Shown: positions 17,954-27,798, counted from the stretch's first letter. The stretch is DNA of 64,000 bases from Microbacterium sp. zg-Y1090 (GCF_030246945.1 NZ_CP126742.1:992001-1056000), one strand, 5' to 3'. The notes: generated by a model from the letters alone, not told the origin. Numbers and translations are program-made.

Positions 17954-20900
17954 CGGCGGACTCCAGCTTCTCGGCGTCTTCGGGGGTCAGAGCGAACACG
18001 AGCGCGGCAACGAAGGTGTGCGCTTGCACGTCGCGGTAACGGCGTTCGACGGCGTCGCGTTCCGTGTGCAGCTCGTCATCGAGGTGAGAGAGGCGCGTCC
18101 GGATGCGAGTCCGGTCACGGTCGTGCTGCTGCTTCTCCTCGGGCAGCTGGAAGAGCATCTCCTCGCCGGATCTGCGTGCCTCCTCGGCCGCGGCGAGGGT
18201 GCTCTCCAGTGTGCTGCGGAACCGGGCGAAGATCTCCTCGACGGTGGCGAGCTCCGCATCACGTCGTTCCAGCAGGTCGGATTCGACAGCGCCTCGGAGG
18301 CGTTCCGCGCGGCGCTGGACGGCGGCGTTGACGCGGCTTCGGATGCCGTCGACCGTATCCGAGTCGGTACTCCAGTCGGAGGCCAGCTTCGCAAGTACCT
18401 GCTCGCTCGGGCGGGTGAGACGCGTGCCATCCAGCGCGGACGCCAGCAGGTCCTCGGCTTTCTCCATGCCGAGTTCCTGGCGACGCGAGAGGCGTGTGCC
18501 GGCGAGGAAGACCTCTTCGTGCAAGCGCGTGCCGCCCTCGCCGACGAGCACGAGGCGGGCGACCCCCGCCGCGAAGGACTGATCCAGCCCGTCGACGATG
18601 ACTGCGCTCACGCCCCGGACGTGATCGGTGCGTGTCCACACCTGGCCCCGTAATTCGCGAGCTGCGCGCTGGATGAGGGGGTGGCCGAGATGCGCGTACA
18701 CAACGTCGGTCCGGTGCCGTGCGCGCTGCTCGTCGAATGTAATCGGGCGCTGCACATCTGGGGCGAGGCGCGTGTTGAGGCCCGCAAGCGCGGAAACCCA
18801 CGTTCGGGACACCCCGGGTGGGACTTGGAAGAGGCGCGCTTCCTCACGGGGATCGTCGACCTCGATGAGGCGGGGCTGGCCCGAGATTCGCAGTCCCTCT
18901 TCGAGAACACGAAGAAGGTTGCCCTCGTGCAGGTGCATGCGATCGCGGGAGCCTTCGAGGCGCTCGGCGAGGCGGGTCAGGTTGGCGCCGAGAGTGTGCT
19001 CCGCCTGCAGCACGCGATTGATCACCTGGCCACCGGCATCCGTCTGGCTCTTTCGCGCCGGGGCGTCTCCGAAGCCGAGTTCGCGCTGCAGGTCGGGCGC
19101 GATGATCTCATTGGCTGAGATACCGTCGTGTTCCGAGTTCGTGATCTTGCTCGCGAGCCGAGCGAGCAAGTCGTTGTCCTTCGCGTAGTCCGACGTGTTC
19201 TGTTTGTCGGCGCGAGGGTGCCAGACGAGGGGAGTCTCGTTCTGTCCGTAACGGTCGATGCGGCCGATCCGCTGCTCGAGACGGTTCGGATTGAACGGGA
19301 TGTCGAAGCTGACCAGACGATGACAGTAGGTCTGCAGGTCGATGCCTTCGCCGGCCGCATCCGTTGCCAGCAGGATCCGAATCGGTTCGTCACGAGGAGG
19401 CGCGTTGAATCGGGCGCGGATCTCCTCGCGCGTCTCGGCGTCGGTCGATCCGTCGATGATCGCTAGCCGCTCGCCGCCGAGCCCTCGCGATTCGAGCACG
19501 TCACGCAGCCATTCCAGGGTGGTGACGTACTCCGTGAAGATGACGATGCGTTCCTCGCCCCAGCCGTGCCCTTGAACGATCAACTCGCCCTCGATGAGCC
19601 GCAGCAGGGCTTCCAGCTTCGAATCGGGACGGCCGTCATAGCGGCGCCCCCAAGCGATCAGGTCGCGGAGGTCCGAGACGTCCTCATCGCCGAGCGGCAC
19701 CTGGGCACGCTTGGCGGTTCGAAGTGCTTCGAGCTCGGGCTGCTCGGCGCGACCTTCCTCCTCGTCGGATGCCTCGTCGCCCAGAATGTCGTCGTAGTCG
19801 GGAAGCTGCACGTCCTCGTCGCCACGCGCCTCCAGATATGTCTCAGCGGTCCCAGCGAAGGCGACCGGCGAGGAGAAGAACCGCTTCTTGAGGATCACCG
19901 TGGCGAGGTCGGACGCACGCTTTCCCCGACCCTGCTGCACAGCGGCGTTGCGACGACGCGTGAAGGCGATGAGCTTTTCGTATGCCTCGGCCTCGTCGCC
20001 CGAGGGGTCAAACCACAGTGGGCGTACCTCGCGAAGGCGGAATCCCTCATCCGGCAGGTCCCGCTTCAGGCGGCGCACCGCGACTTGTCGCAGAGCCTTC
20101 TCGTCGAGATCCGCGCCGCGCGCGAACCGCTGCGGGTCGATCATCTCCAGGAGTGCCGTGAAAGATTCGGTGTAGCCGTTATGCGGCGTGGCGCTGAGGA
20201 AGAGTCTGTGCTCGCAGAGCTCTGCGAGGCGTCGCACCGCGATCGTCCGCTGGCTGTCGACTGCATAGCGGGCCTTGTCTGCATTGGCGCGGCTCGGAGT
20301 AGCCGGGGCGACGTGGTGCGCCTCGTCGACGATGAGAATGTCGAAGGCACGGCGCTCGGCCGTGCGTTTGTCCTTGACGCTGGCATACACCTCTTCGAGC
20401 ATTCGCTCCGCGCGGGGCGAGGGCAGCCACGACATCGAGACGATTACGCGCGGATAGACCCGGAAAGGATTGGCGTGCACACCGAAGCTCCGGCGGAACG
20501 TTTTCATCGTCTCGGTGTTGACGATCTCGAAGTCCAGGCCGAACTTGTCGCGCAGCTCTTCCTTCCACTTGATCACCAGTCCGGCGGGGCAGACCACGAT
20601 CACCGAGCGGGCGCGGTGACGCAGCAGAAGCTCCTGGATGACGAGACCGGCCTCGATCGTCTTTCCAAGACCGACGTCGTCTGCAAGGAGCATGTTGGCG
20701 CGGGGAGAGTCGATCGCGCGGCGAAGCGGTTCGAGCTGGTACGCCTCAACGGATGCGCTGCTTCGGAACGGCGCCTGCAGCGTCTTGGGGTCGGCGCTGG
20801 TGAGCGCACCCCAGCGGAGCGCATCGACGTAGGCGGCGAATGTCGTAGGGTCGTCGAACTGGTCGGGACGCAGGGTTGTAGGCAACCCCTGTTCGTGGAT

Positions 20901-21143
20901 GACGCCCCGGCCTGGCTCGAGTTCCCAGATGACGGTGAGCTCGCGGCCGTAGAAATCCTCCTCGACGGACTGCATCGTGACAGCGTGCTGCAGCTCGGCA
21001 CGGCCGTCGTCCGCGCTGCTGCGCGGCAGCGACTGCGCGGTCACGTCGGTGACCGACCAGCGAGCGCCGCGCACGTTCACCAGGCTGCCGATCTCCGGCA
21101 CCTCGGTTGTACGGGTCCTGGTCTCGATCAATCGCGACGACAT
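17943..21143 (-). CDS. drmD: DrmD, SNF2-like helicase of class 1 DISARM
   Basis: This 1066-residue Swi2/Snf2-family ATPase has its Walker A, ADDVGLGKTIEAGLV, near residues 153-167 and its DEAH box, IVDEAHHVAPA, near 271. The C-terminal lobe carries ATDAAGEGIDLQ and EQRIGRIDRYGQ near 588-628. A Glu/Arg-rich helical tail follows. DrmD is the defining gene of class 1 DISARM and stands first in the canonical order drmD-drmMI-drmA-drmB-drmC, exactly as here. It begins 54 bases after the stop of the C5 methyltransferase gene, close enough for one transcript. Confidence 0.92.
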   Translation of the reverse strand: MSSRLIETRTRTTEVPEIGSLVNVRGARWSVTDVTAQSLPRSSADDGRAELQHAVTMQSVEEDFYGRELTVIWELEPGRGVIHEQGLPTTLRPDQFDDPTTFAAYVDALRWGALTSADPKTLQAPFRSSASVEAYQLEPLRRAIDSPRANMLLADDVGLGKTIEAGLVIQELLLRHRARSVIVVCPAGLVIKWKEELRDKFGLDFEIVNTETMKTFRRSFGVHANPFRVYPRVIVSMSWLPSPRAERMLEEVYASVKDKRTAERRAFDILIVDEAHHVAPATPSRANADKARYAVDSQRTIAVRRLAELCEHRLFLSATPHNGYTESFTALLEMIDPQRFARGADLDEKALRQVAVRRLKRDLPDEGFRLREVRPLWFDPSGDEAEAYEKLIAFTRRRNAAVQQGRGKRASDLATVILKKRFFSSPVAFAGTAETYLEARGDEDVQLPDYDDILGDEASDEEEGRAEQPELEALRTAKRAQVPLGDEDVSDLRDLIAWGRRYDGRPDSKLEALLRLIEGELIVQGHGWGEERIVIFTEYVTTLEWLRDVLESRGLGGERLAIIDGSTDAETREEIRARFNAPPRDEPIRILLATDAAGEGIDLQTYCHRLVSFDIPFNPNRLEQRIGRIDRYGQNETPLVWHPRADKQNTSDYAKDNDLLARLASKITNSEHDGISANEIIAPDLQRELGFGDAPARKSQTDAGGQVINRVLQAEHTLGANLTRLAERLEGSRDRMHLHEGNLLRVLEEGLRISGQPRLIEVDDPREEARLFQVPPGVSRTWVSALAGLNTRLAPDVQRPITFDEQRARHRTDVVYAHLGHPLIQRAARELRGQVWTRTDHVRGVSAVIVDGLDQSFAAGVARLVLVGEGGTRLHEEVFLAGTRLSRRQELGMEKAEDLLASALDGTRLTRPSEQVLAKLASDWSTDSDTVDGIRSRVNAAVQRRAERLRGAVESDLLERRDAELATVEEIFARFRSTLESTLAAAEEARRSGEEMLFQLPEEKQQHDRDRTRIRTRLSHLDDELHTERDAVERRYRDVQAHTFVAALVFALTPEDAEKLESAGAR

Positions 21144-21197
21144 TTCGCGCCCCCTAGTTTCCCCATGATGCCCAGTCCATTGTCCGTGCGCTGGCCG

Positions 21198-22373
21198 CTA
21201 GGCCATCGCCGCAAGTTGCTCTGATGAATCGCTTCGCGCCTGAGCGAGGGTCAAGTATGCGTTGACAACCCCAGCCGACAAGGCAGGTGGCACAGCATTC
21301 CCGATCATCGTCGCGAGCGCGTGCCGCGTCGGGCAGGAAAAGAAGTCGAAGTAGTCCGGAAACCCTTGAATGCGGGACGCCTCGTGAGCGGTAAGTGCGC
21401 GTGCTCGCTCAGGGTGCATGAAGCGGCCCTGGCCGATGCTTCCGAATCCGCTGGTGATGGTCTGCGCGGGCTCGTCCCAGCGGAGCCGGCCGTACATCGA
21501 CTTGTAGGAGTGGTCACCCTGATGGCACTTCGGGCGCAACCTGTTCGGAAGGTCGAACTCGTCATTGTCGAGCAAGTACCGCATTCGCTCGAGGTTTTCT
21601 CTCTTCGCCTGCGGCTCGCGATCCCAGGGAGCATCCCCTCCAATATCGAGCAGGTCGCCGATCGCCCAGCGGAGAGTGCGGCGCTCTCCCGTCGGCATCG
21701 CTTCGAAGAGCGACTCCGGTGAGATGGCCTCGCCCTCCGCAACGGCGAGCAGAACGTGGCGCCTGCGCCGCTGCGCGACGCCGAGAGCCTCGAGTTCGAT
21801 GATCCGCTCCGCGACGCGATACCCGATCTCTGTCAGCCGACGCTCCGCGCGGGTGACTACTCCCTCGCCGTTGTGGCGGTCGTTGCGCACAGCCGGCACA
21901 TTTTCGATGAGTACGACCCGGGGCTTGACGATTTCCGCTGCGCGCACCATGCGTAAGTAAAGCGCGTTCTTCTCGTCCACCTGGCGGGTGTGGTTGTTCA
22001 GACTGCTGTGTCCCTGACACGGGGGTCCGCCGAGGAGGATGTCGACCTCGCCGACACGCGCCGCGACTCGCTTCTCAGCGAACGTCGGACGGGTCCCCGC
22101 GTCTCCGTCGAAGAGCATCTCCACGGGTCCCGTCTCTATGTTCGAGGCAAACGGGAAGTTGCGGCGATACACCTCTGTCGCGAGCGGTTCGAAGTCCACG
22201 GCGAGCGCGATCTCCACGGCGCGATCGTGGAGCGACGCGGCCTGGGCAGCGCCCAAGGTGAGACCGCCGCAGCCGGCGAAAAGATCGACGATGCGAATCG
22301 GCGCGCCATTGCCATCGTCGAACCGCGGGGCGGTGCGCTGGCGCAGCGGATGAGATCGGAGAGCATCGGGCAT
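21198..22373 (-). CDS. C5-cytosine DNA methyltransferase (Dcm/DrmMII-like)
   Basis: The 391-residue enzyme has all the conserved C5-MTase motifs: I DLFAGCGGLTLG (about residues 30-41), IV GGPPCQGHSS with the catalytic Cys near 117, VI LIENVPAV, VIII AQRRRRHVLL, and X MIGNAVPPALS near the C-terminus. It methylates cytosine in a target set by the region between VIII and IX, which cannot be predicted here. A cytosine methylase (DrmMII) belongs to class 2 DISARM, yet this one precedes a class 1 operon and is balanced by vsr at the operon's far end. The weak ribosome site GAGTGAAG precedes ATG 22373. Confidence 0.92.
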   Translation of the reverse strand: MPDALRSHPLRQRTAPRFDDGNGAPIRIVDLFAGCGGLTLGAAQAASLHDRAVEIALAVDFEPLATEVYRRNFPFASNIETGPVEMLFDGDAGTRPTFAEKRVAARVGEVDILLGGPPCQGHSSLNNHTRQVDEKNALYLRMVRAAEIVKPRVVLIENVPAVRNDRHNGEGVVTRAERRLTEIGYRVAERIIELEALGVAQRRRRHVLLAVAEGEAISPESLFEAMPTGERRTLRWAIGDLLDIGGDAPWDREPQAKRENLERMRYLLDNDEFDLPNRLRPKCHQGDHSYKSMYGRLRWDEPAQTITSGFGSIGQGRFMHPERARALTAHEASRIQGFPDYFDFFSCPTRHALATMIGNAVPPALSAGVVNAYLTLAQARSDSSEQLAAMA

Positions 22374-22560
22374 GTCGACTTCACTCTAGTAAGTAGGGCT
22401 GACATTCGAGCGTGTGGAGCTGACCTCCGCAGGCTAGGCGCCATTCAACGAAGCCGGAGGCGCGAGACGCGCTCGGGTGATTCGCGACGACTAACCCAAC
22501 GTTGTGCCGGCGCGCGGGGCGTGGCCCTGTTGTGAGGAAAGGGGATTGGCTTTGGGATCC

Positions 22561-25500
22561 TCACGCCCGGGCGGCCAACCATCGCTCGGCCTGCGCCGAA
22601 GTCAGTCGGTAGTGTCCCTCGGCCCGGTACTCGCGACCGAGGTGTGTACCCCACGCAAAGCTCAGCATCCATCCCTGCTCGTCGAAATGCGTGTTCAGTT
22701 GTCGCGTCAGGGAGGCGAAAGCGCCCTTGAGCTTGCGACGCTCGACTTCCGTGAGCATCTCGAGCTCGGTCGTCGATGCCCATGAGTTCGGTCGCTCCGC
22801 GAGGGCATCCATCACCTTCCCGATCGTCACGCTCGTCGCCGAATCCATGGCGGCGAAGCGGCGCAGATCATCCGTGCTCCACAGATCGGGGCTCGCACCC
22901 GGATCACGATCGGGCGCATCAGTCCCGACTGCGAACCCGAGTGCACGGAAGTGACGGCGCGCCTCTGACGAATTGAACTGCGACGGCTCGACATCGAGTG
23001 CGACCGAGAACGCCTGTTTGACGGGCCATCGCGTGCCCTCGATGTCCACCCAGTAGGTCACGACGCGTGCTGGCTCATTCCCGTGCATCGCTTCGACCAC
23101 GCGGTCGCGCGACAGCTCCCTGCTCACCCCATCGACGGTGAAATGGATGCTCGAAGCGAACGCGCCTGATTGTGCAATTCGGTCGTATTCGCCGACGACG
23201 CCCATGAACCACTCCAGAGCGTCGGTAACCCTGGCGCGCGCTGTGATGTCGGCGAGTACTTCGATCGAGAAAGAGGGTCGACTCTCGAGCTTTGAGTCGG
23301 GTAGCTCGACATCTCGTGCGACATTCAGCCGGGCGCGGAACTCGTCCCGCAGCTTGCGGTCATCGAACGGCGCCCGGTTTGCAAGCCATTGGAAGACGAC
23401 TTCCACGGTGCCCGAGCTGTACACGACGATCGGCCAGATGTGGCTGCCGGCGCTGGGCTCGCGCACGTGCAGAAAGGCGCCGACATCGGTGGATGTGCCG
23501 AATGTCACGAATCCGCCCATCGCGCGCCACGCGGTGAACAGCTCGATCACCCCATGAATGATGGACGGTGCGAACCGGGACGCGAGCTGTGCGAGATATG
23601 CGCTCTCGCTTTGCTCGGACTCGTCCGTCCCGCCGGCGTCATCATCGTCACCCTCGAGGGCAACTCCCACGAGCGCGGCGAGGTCGCGCGCCGATAGCCG
23701 CTGCGCTGCGTCGGCGCGTCCGTCGGTGCTGAAGAGCACCCCTTCGGCCTCCAGCACATCGTGGGGATCACGGCCGGTGTGTTCGCTGCCGGCGGTCCAA
23801 CGGAATCCGGGCGAAACGGTTCCCGCCGCTTGAAGCACGCGCCATGCGTTCGGTATTTCGGTCTTGCCGAGGTATACCCCCAGCGGCACGGGGTGCGTGC
23901 CGGCGATGGTGGCCACATCGCCGTAGGTCGTCCACTTGCCGGGCGGTATCGCCTCGATGGCAGCGGTGGCCACCTTCCAGGCGATGCCCGATTCGACCGT
24001 GTCGGTGTCGGGGAGAGGTGCGATCCAGTTCTGGGTGATCCTGGTTGCGAGCAACGCGCCGCGTTGCGTGATCTGCTCCCGGCCCCAGCGCGAGTGTCCA
24101 GCGATGGAGCGGTTCAGAGCGATGTTGCTCTCGGCGAGGAGTTTGCGCTTCGTCTCGAATGGAGAGTTGCTGAGCTCTGAGTTGTAGCCCGACAAGGTCA
24201 GGTTGGCCAGCGTATGGAGGTAGGCCTCATGGAGATCCTCGACCGACGCGAACTCCCCGAGATCGCTCGACAGGCTGTCGTGCCAGGCCGGGGTGAGTGT
24301 CTGCGGCATGACATGCTCAATCGTGGATTTTTCGAGCGACGCCGGCTCCTTGCCTGCCCAGAGCTCCTCGAGCCACGCCAGCAGCGTTTTGCGTTGATTG
24401 GGGCGTCCGGAGTAGTAGAACGGCCTGCTGACGACTGCTTCCATGATCTGTCGATCGGTGGCGTAGAACTTTCGCCCCTTCGACAGGTAGCGGTGAAGCG
24501 AGGCTGACAGCTCGTCGGGCTCCAACTCGTCCGCGGCGCGGAGAAGTATGCGCGACAGCCCGCTCGGGGGAGCGTTGATGAGGAGTCGGCGTACGAGGTA
24601 CGACTCGAGGATTTCCAACGCCTGGGAAACCTCCTCGGCGGGTGCGCCCCGATCGCCTTCGTCGAGGATCCTCAGCACCAGGGGCTCCGCAGCTACGCTG
24701 ACCCACTGATTGAGTCTTTCGAGGCGCCCGCGCACCGACGAATCCGGCACGCGTGATGGATCCCGCATCTGGGCGAGAAGCTGCGCGAGACGGGCGTAGC
24801 GCCGCACTTCGTCCTCGACGTCTGCATCGCTGAGCTTCGACATCCGTGCCTCTTGCAACGCATAGATGTCACCCTGCTTCGCCTCAGGATGCGACCAGGT
24901 CATATCCATCCAGAAGAGCGCCTCGAGGTCGGCTGAGCTCAGCATCGTCTGCATCGGCAGCCACACTGACGTATAGACCTCTTCGCCGCGGAGACCGAGG
25001 CGCATGAAGATGTAATTCCGCAGCAGATCGCCCTGCGTCAGCTTCATTCCCGTGTTGTTGAGTGACTCGAAGATTCGATAGACGTTGTCGTCGTGGCTCG
25101 CGGTGATCGCGACGAAGACCAGGCCGTCGAGTACCGCGGACGCGATCCGATCGATGTCGTGCGGGTCCTCCCGGTCGTCGGCTTCGATCAGGCGAGCGCG
25201 AAAGAACCGATAGGCGTCGATGACGCCTGATCGGAGTTCGTCATTGATCGTGCGGTCGACGACCGAGCGGAACGCGTCACGGTCGGCCTGCGTAGGCAGC
25301 AGCTTCAAACGGTCGTCGCCACTCTTAAAACGGTCTGAGAGATAGGTCTCGTGGAGGCGCGCCACCTTCTCGGGAGAATCGAGGTCGGTCTTGGCGATGT
25401 GATCGCGGATCGCGGCGATCAGTACAGAGAGGGTTGTGAGGCGCTGTTGGCCATCAACGACGAGGAACTCCGCACCGCCCGGACCGATGCCGCCCGTCGA

Positions 25501-25689
25501 GAGTACGAGCGAACCCGTGAAGTGCTTGGCGTGGGGATCGTCGATGCGCGCATCGGACAGGTCGACGACGTCGCTCCACAGCCGGGACAACTGCTTAGGG
25601 GTCCACGAGTACGTGCGTTGATAAAGCGGGACTCGGTACTGCTTGGTGCCTTCGAGGACCTGCTGAAGTCGAATCTCCTGCACGTGCAT
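22561..25689 (-). CDS. GmrSD-type (DUF262-DUF1524) endonuclease fused to an alkyltransferase-like domain
   Basis: The 1042-residue protein begins with a DUF262 (GmrS, ParB-like) domain with QYRVPLYQRTYSW near residue 16 and the hallmark VDGQQRLTTL near 80. A helical linker follows, then a DUF1524 (GmrD) HNH nuclease with TIEHVMPQT near 457 and LANLTLSGYNSELSN after it. Residues about 570-640 (IPPGKWTTYGDVATIAGTHP, then NAWRVLQAAGTVS) match the O6-alkylguanine alkyltransferase-like DNA-binding fold. The reactive PCHR cysteine is absent, as in ATL proteins. Two further uncharacterised domains fill 690-1042. GmrSD enzymes cleave DNA with glucosylated or other modified bases. The ATL domain is probably an extra reader of a bulky modification. 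It is divergent from nothing and lies 187 bases upstream of the methyltransferase on the same strand. Confidence 0.88.
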   Translation of the reverse strand: MHVQEIRLQQVLEGTKQYRVPLYQRTYSWTPKQLSRLWSDVVDLSDARIDDPHAKHFTGSLVLSTGGIGPGGAEFLVVDGQQRLTTLSVLIAAIRDHIAKTDLDSPEKVARLHETYLSDRFKSGDDRLKLLPTQADRDAFRSVVDRTINDELRSGVIDAYRFFRARLIEADDREDPHDIDRIASAVLDGLVFVAITASHDDNVYRIFESLNNTGMKLTQGDLLRNYIFMRLGLRGEEVYTSVWLPMQTMLSSADLEALFWMDMTWSHPEAKQGDIYALQEARMSKLSDADVEDEVRRYARLAQLLAQMRDPSRVPDSSVRGRLERLNQWVSVAAEPLVLRILDEGDRGAPAEEVSQALEILESYLVRRLLINAPPSGLSRILLRAADELEPDELSASLHRYLSKGRKFYATDRQIMEAVVSRPFYYSGRPNQRKTLLAWLEELWAGKEPASLEKSTIEHVMPQTLTPAWHDSLSSDLGEFASVEDLHEAYLHTLANLTLSGYNSELSNSPFETKRKLLAESNIALNRSIAGHSRWGREQITQRGALLATRITQNWIAPLPDTDTVESGIAWKVATAAIEAIPPGKWTTYGDVATIAGTHPVPLGVYLGKTEIPNAWRVLQAAGTVSPGFRWTAGSEHTGRDPHDVLEAEGVLFSTDGRADAAQRLSARDLAALVGVALEGDDDDAGGTDESEQSESAYLAQLASRFAPSIIHGVIELFTAWRAMGGFVTFGTSTDVGAFLHVREPSAGSHIWPIVVYSSGTVEVVFQWLANRAPFDDRKLRDEFRARLNVARDVELPDSKLESRPSFSIEVLADITARARVTDALEWFMGVVGEYDRIAQSGAFASSIHFTVDGVSRELSRDRVVEAMHGNEPARVVTYWVDIEGTRWPVKQAFSVALDVEPSQFNSSEARRHFRALGFAVGTDAPDRDPGASPDLWSTDDLRRFAAMDSATSVTIGKVMDALAERPNSWASTTELEMLTEVERRKLKGAFASLTRQLNTHFDEQGWMLSFAWGTHLGREYRAEGHYRLTSAQAERWLAARA

Positions 25690-25937
25690 GTTTAGTCGCT
25701 CCCCAGAACTACGGCGCGTCAGTGCGCCGTTTCACACTATGGCCGGAAGGGATGATGGGGCGAATGCGGGGTCGGGGCGGCGGGTTAGCCCACGCTGCTT
25801 CCGCGACCTAGAACCCCTGGACGCCGGTGTCGAGGCCACGCAGAACGACCGCGCCTGCTGCGCCTCTGCCACACTCTTCGGCGGCATCTGACCAGGTCGT
25901 GCGAGGGATCCGGCTTCGTGCCGGTGCAAGTGCGCCC

Positions 25938-26396
25938 TCACATGCCGTTCCACCACGCCCACGGTCGAAAGCCCGTGTAGGGGTCACGTCGGTCACAGGC
26001 GAACTGCCTCACGAACTGCAGTTCGTCAGGTCTCTCGTCGATGAGTTCACGTGATACCGGCGTAGAGATGCCGGAATAGATGGCGTCCGACCAGACCCGC
26101 CAGGTGCGGTTTGTCACGAGCCCCAACTTGCGAATCTCCAGTTCGTCCTCGCATAAACGCAAGTAGTCGAGGGCGAGCGCACGGTCCTCCTTGCTCAGCC
26201 TGTGGCCCGCCCCCAAACGCACATCAGCGGATTCTCGATCGCGTAGTGTCCAGTAGCGCTGGACGTAGAGGCTCTCGAACTCGCGGTGTCGCTGACTACG
26301 ATCTCCCACAAAAGAAAGAATGGCGATGACGACGGCTGCGGCCGTGACAATTGCGGCGATGTCCGCCCAGTCGGTCAACGTCAACTCAGTCGCCAT
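25938..26396 (-). CDS. Small membrane-anchored protein of unknown function (DUF4760-like)
   Basis: A 152-residue protein. After MATELTLTDW there is one hydrophobic segment (about residues 10-30, IAAIVTAAAVVIAILSFV). A charged cytoplasmic part follows, with ESLYVQRYWTLRDRES, ALDYLRLCEDELEIRKLGLV and a final GFRPWAWWNGM. The layout resembles DUF4760-type proteins, but the function is unknown. ATG 26396 overlaps the end of the preceding gene by 11 bases, so the two are coupled. A longer frame to 26726 is only a shadow of that gene. Confidence 0.7.
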   Translation of the reverse strand: MATELTLTDWADIAAIVTAAAVVIAILSFVGDRSQRHREFESLYVQRYWTLRDRESADVRLGAGHRLSKEDRALALDYLRLCEDELEIRKLGLVTNRTWRVWSDAIYSGISTPVSRELIDERPDELQFVRQFACDRRDPYTGFRPWAWWNGM

Positions 26397-27765
26397 CCTT
26401 GTCGTGCGGAGACGTTGTCTCGACCGGCTCGTCCGCGAGGCTATTGGCCAGCAGGGGTGCGTCGACGTGGCTGCCCTGGGCTTTACGCGACTCATCCGGC
26501 TCGTCGGTGCGCTGCAGCCGCTCCGCCAACCTCCCGGCGAACCTGCCCGCCGACATGCGCGCGTTCTCCAGCGCCTCGTTGCCGAATCGCCCGACCGCCT
26601 GCAGCCCGCCTGCGCCGGCTTCAAGCACATCGTCACGCACTTCCTCGGCGGCCTCGGTCCAGCGTCTACCCTCGATGGCGGACCGCTCGGTGGCGATCCC
26701 GATGCTGCCGTGGAAGTCATCCACACCCACCGCCACGCGGTTGCTCGCTTGGACCACGACGCGCGACGACATCGGATTCAGGAGAACCTTCGCGTTCGCG
26801 CGCTTCGCCGCGGCATCCATCCGTGCGACGAGTCCCGCCGTGGTCCGGCTGATCAGCTCGACGCGGCGCTGTCGTGCCGCCTGGAGCCCGATGCGATGCT
26901 CGTCCAACTCGTGCGGTGCCGCGTCGAGTACGCGGTCGAGTTCGATGATGGCCATGCCCTCCTGCAGCTGGAAGCAGCGCGCGAGCACGGCGAGCCATTC
27001 GACGGTCGTGGCTTCAGCCGGTTCGGCGAGTTCTGCGAGGTCGCCCACTTTCGCGGTGGCGTCGAGCTTCTCCGCAAGCGCATCGAGCTGCCGCAGGGCG
27101 TAGGCCTGAGTCCGCGCGATGGTCCCCGCCGACGACTGCAGCTTGGACCACGTCACCTCCGACACTCGCCCGACCCGCTCGCGTACGACCATGGCCTCGT
27201 CGAGAAGGAACTCGACGCCGATCATGTCGGCGAACACCGCATCCTTCTGCGCACGCAGGATGTCATCGACCTTGGCGTCGATCTTCGCCAGGTACTCGGT
27301 GATCTCCTCCATGGTCTGCTGCATCGCATACTGCGCCATGAGGCCTCCGACGCCCGCGAGAAGCGCAGGGTTGGTGAGCATGGCACCTGGCTTGGCGACG
27401 AACTGCAAGCTCTTCGCGAACTGCCCGTTGGGCGCTCGCGTGGTGGCGTGAACGAAGTTCGTTGTCGAGTTCCGCACCAGGGGCAGGTGCTGCACAGCCC
27501 GTGCGGACTCGTCCGTCAGCTTCATCCAGCGCCCGGCGTTCGCGGAGACTCCGGATGCCGCCTGCAGCACCGCACCACCTTGGGCGCTGAGGGACGAGAG
27601 CCGACGAAGGTCGAGTTCCCGCGAGGCCACCCCGGTCGAGGCGAAGAATCGATCGACCGCGGCGGGCGGACCGATGACCGCCAGTCCATCGCCGTCGACG
27701 ATGAGTTCGATGTCGAGGCCGCCGGTGCCGTCGGAAGGTTCGAGGTGTTCCGGGGTGATGGTCAT
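26386..27765 (-). CDS. Uncharacterised 459-residue helical protein of the defence island
   Basis: No family is recognised. The N-terminal 60 residues look like a small alpha/beta domain (IELIVDGDGLAVIGPPAAVDRFF). Residues about 130-150 hold a short hydrophobic stretch (PALLAGVGGLMAQYAM). The rest is rich in Ala, Glu and Arg with heptad-like helices (ITEYLAKIDAKVDDILRAQKDA) and an acidic, disordered C-terminus. The composition suggests a coiled-coil protein able to oligomerise or associate with membranes. It overlaps the small membrane gene downstream by 11 bases and lies 33 bases after a DUF4230-like membrane gene, so the three form one unit. Confidence 0.75.
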   Translation of the reverse strand: MTITPEHLEPSDGTGGLDIELIVDGDGLAVIGPPAAVDRFFASTGVASRELDLRRLSSLSAQGGAVLQAASGVSANAGRWMKLTDESARAVQHLPLVRNSTTNFVHATTRAPNGQFAKSLQFVAKPGAMLTNPALLAGVGGLMAQYAMQQTMEEITEYLAKIDAKVDDILRAQKDAVFADMIGVEFLLDEAMVVRERVGRVSEVTWSKLQSSAGTIARTQAYALRQLDALAEKLDATAKVGDLAELAEPAEATTVEWLAVLARCFQLQEGMAIIELDRVLDAAPHELDEHRIGLQAARQRRVELISRTTAGLVARMDAAAKRANAKVLLNPMSSRVVVQASNRVAVGVDDFHGSIGIATERSAIEGRRWTEAAEEVRDDVLEAGAGGLQAVGRFGNEALENARMSAGRFAGRLAERLQRTDEPDESRKAQGSHVDAPLLANSLADEPVETTSPHDKDGD

Positions 27766-27798
27766 GGTCGTGGCATCCTCAGTTCCTGCGTCGGGTGG

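Noticed and set aside
13958-21143. BREX system, because of the PglX-like methylase
   Set aside because: No pglZ, brxC or lon-like gene is present. The gene order and the DUF1998 and PLD genes are those of DISARM.
19566-21224. A 552-codon frame antisense to drmD
   Set aside because: Shadow of the SNF2 gene. No motif and no ribosome site.
22374-22560. A small gene between the methylase and the GmrSD fusion
   Set aside because: Only shadow frames overlapping the flanking genes were seen. The stretch most likely holds leader and promoter sequence.
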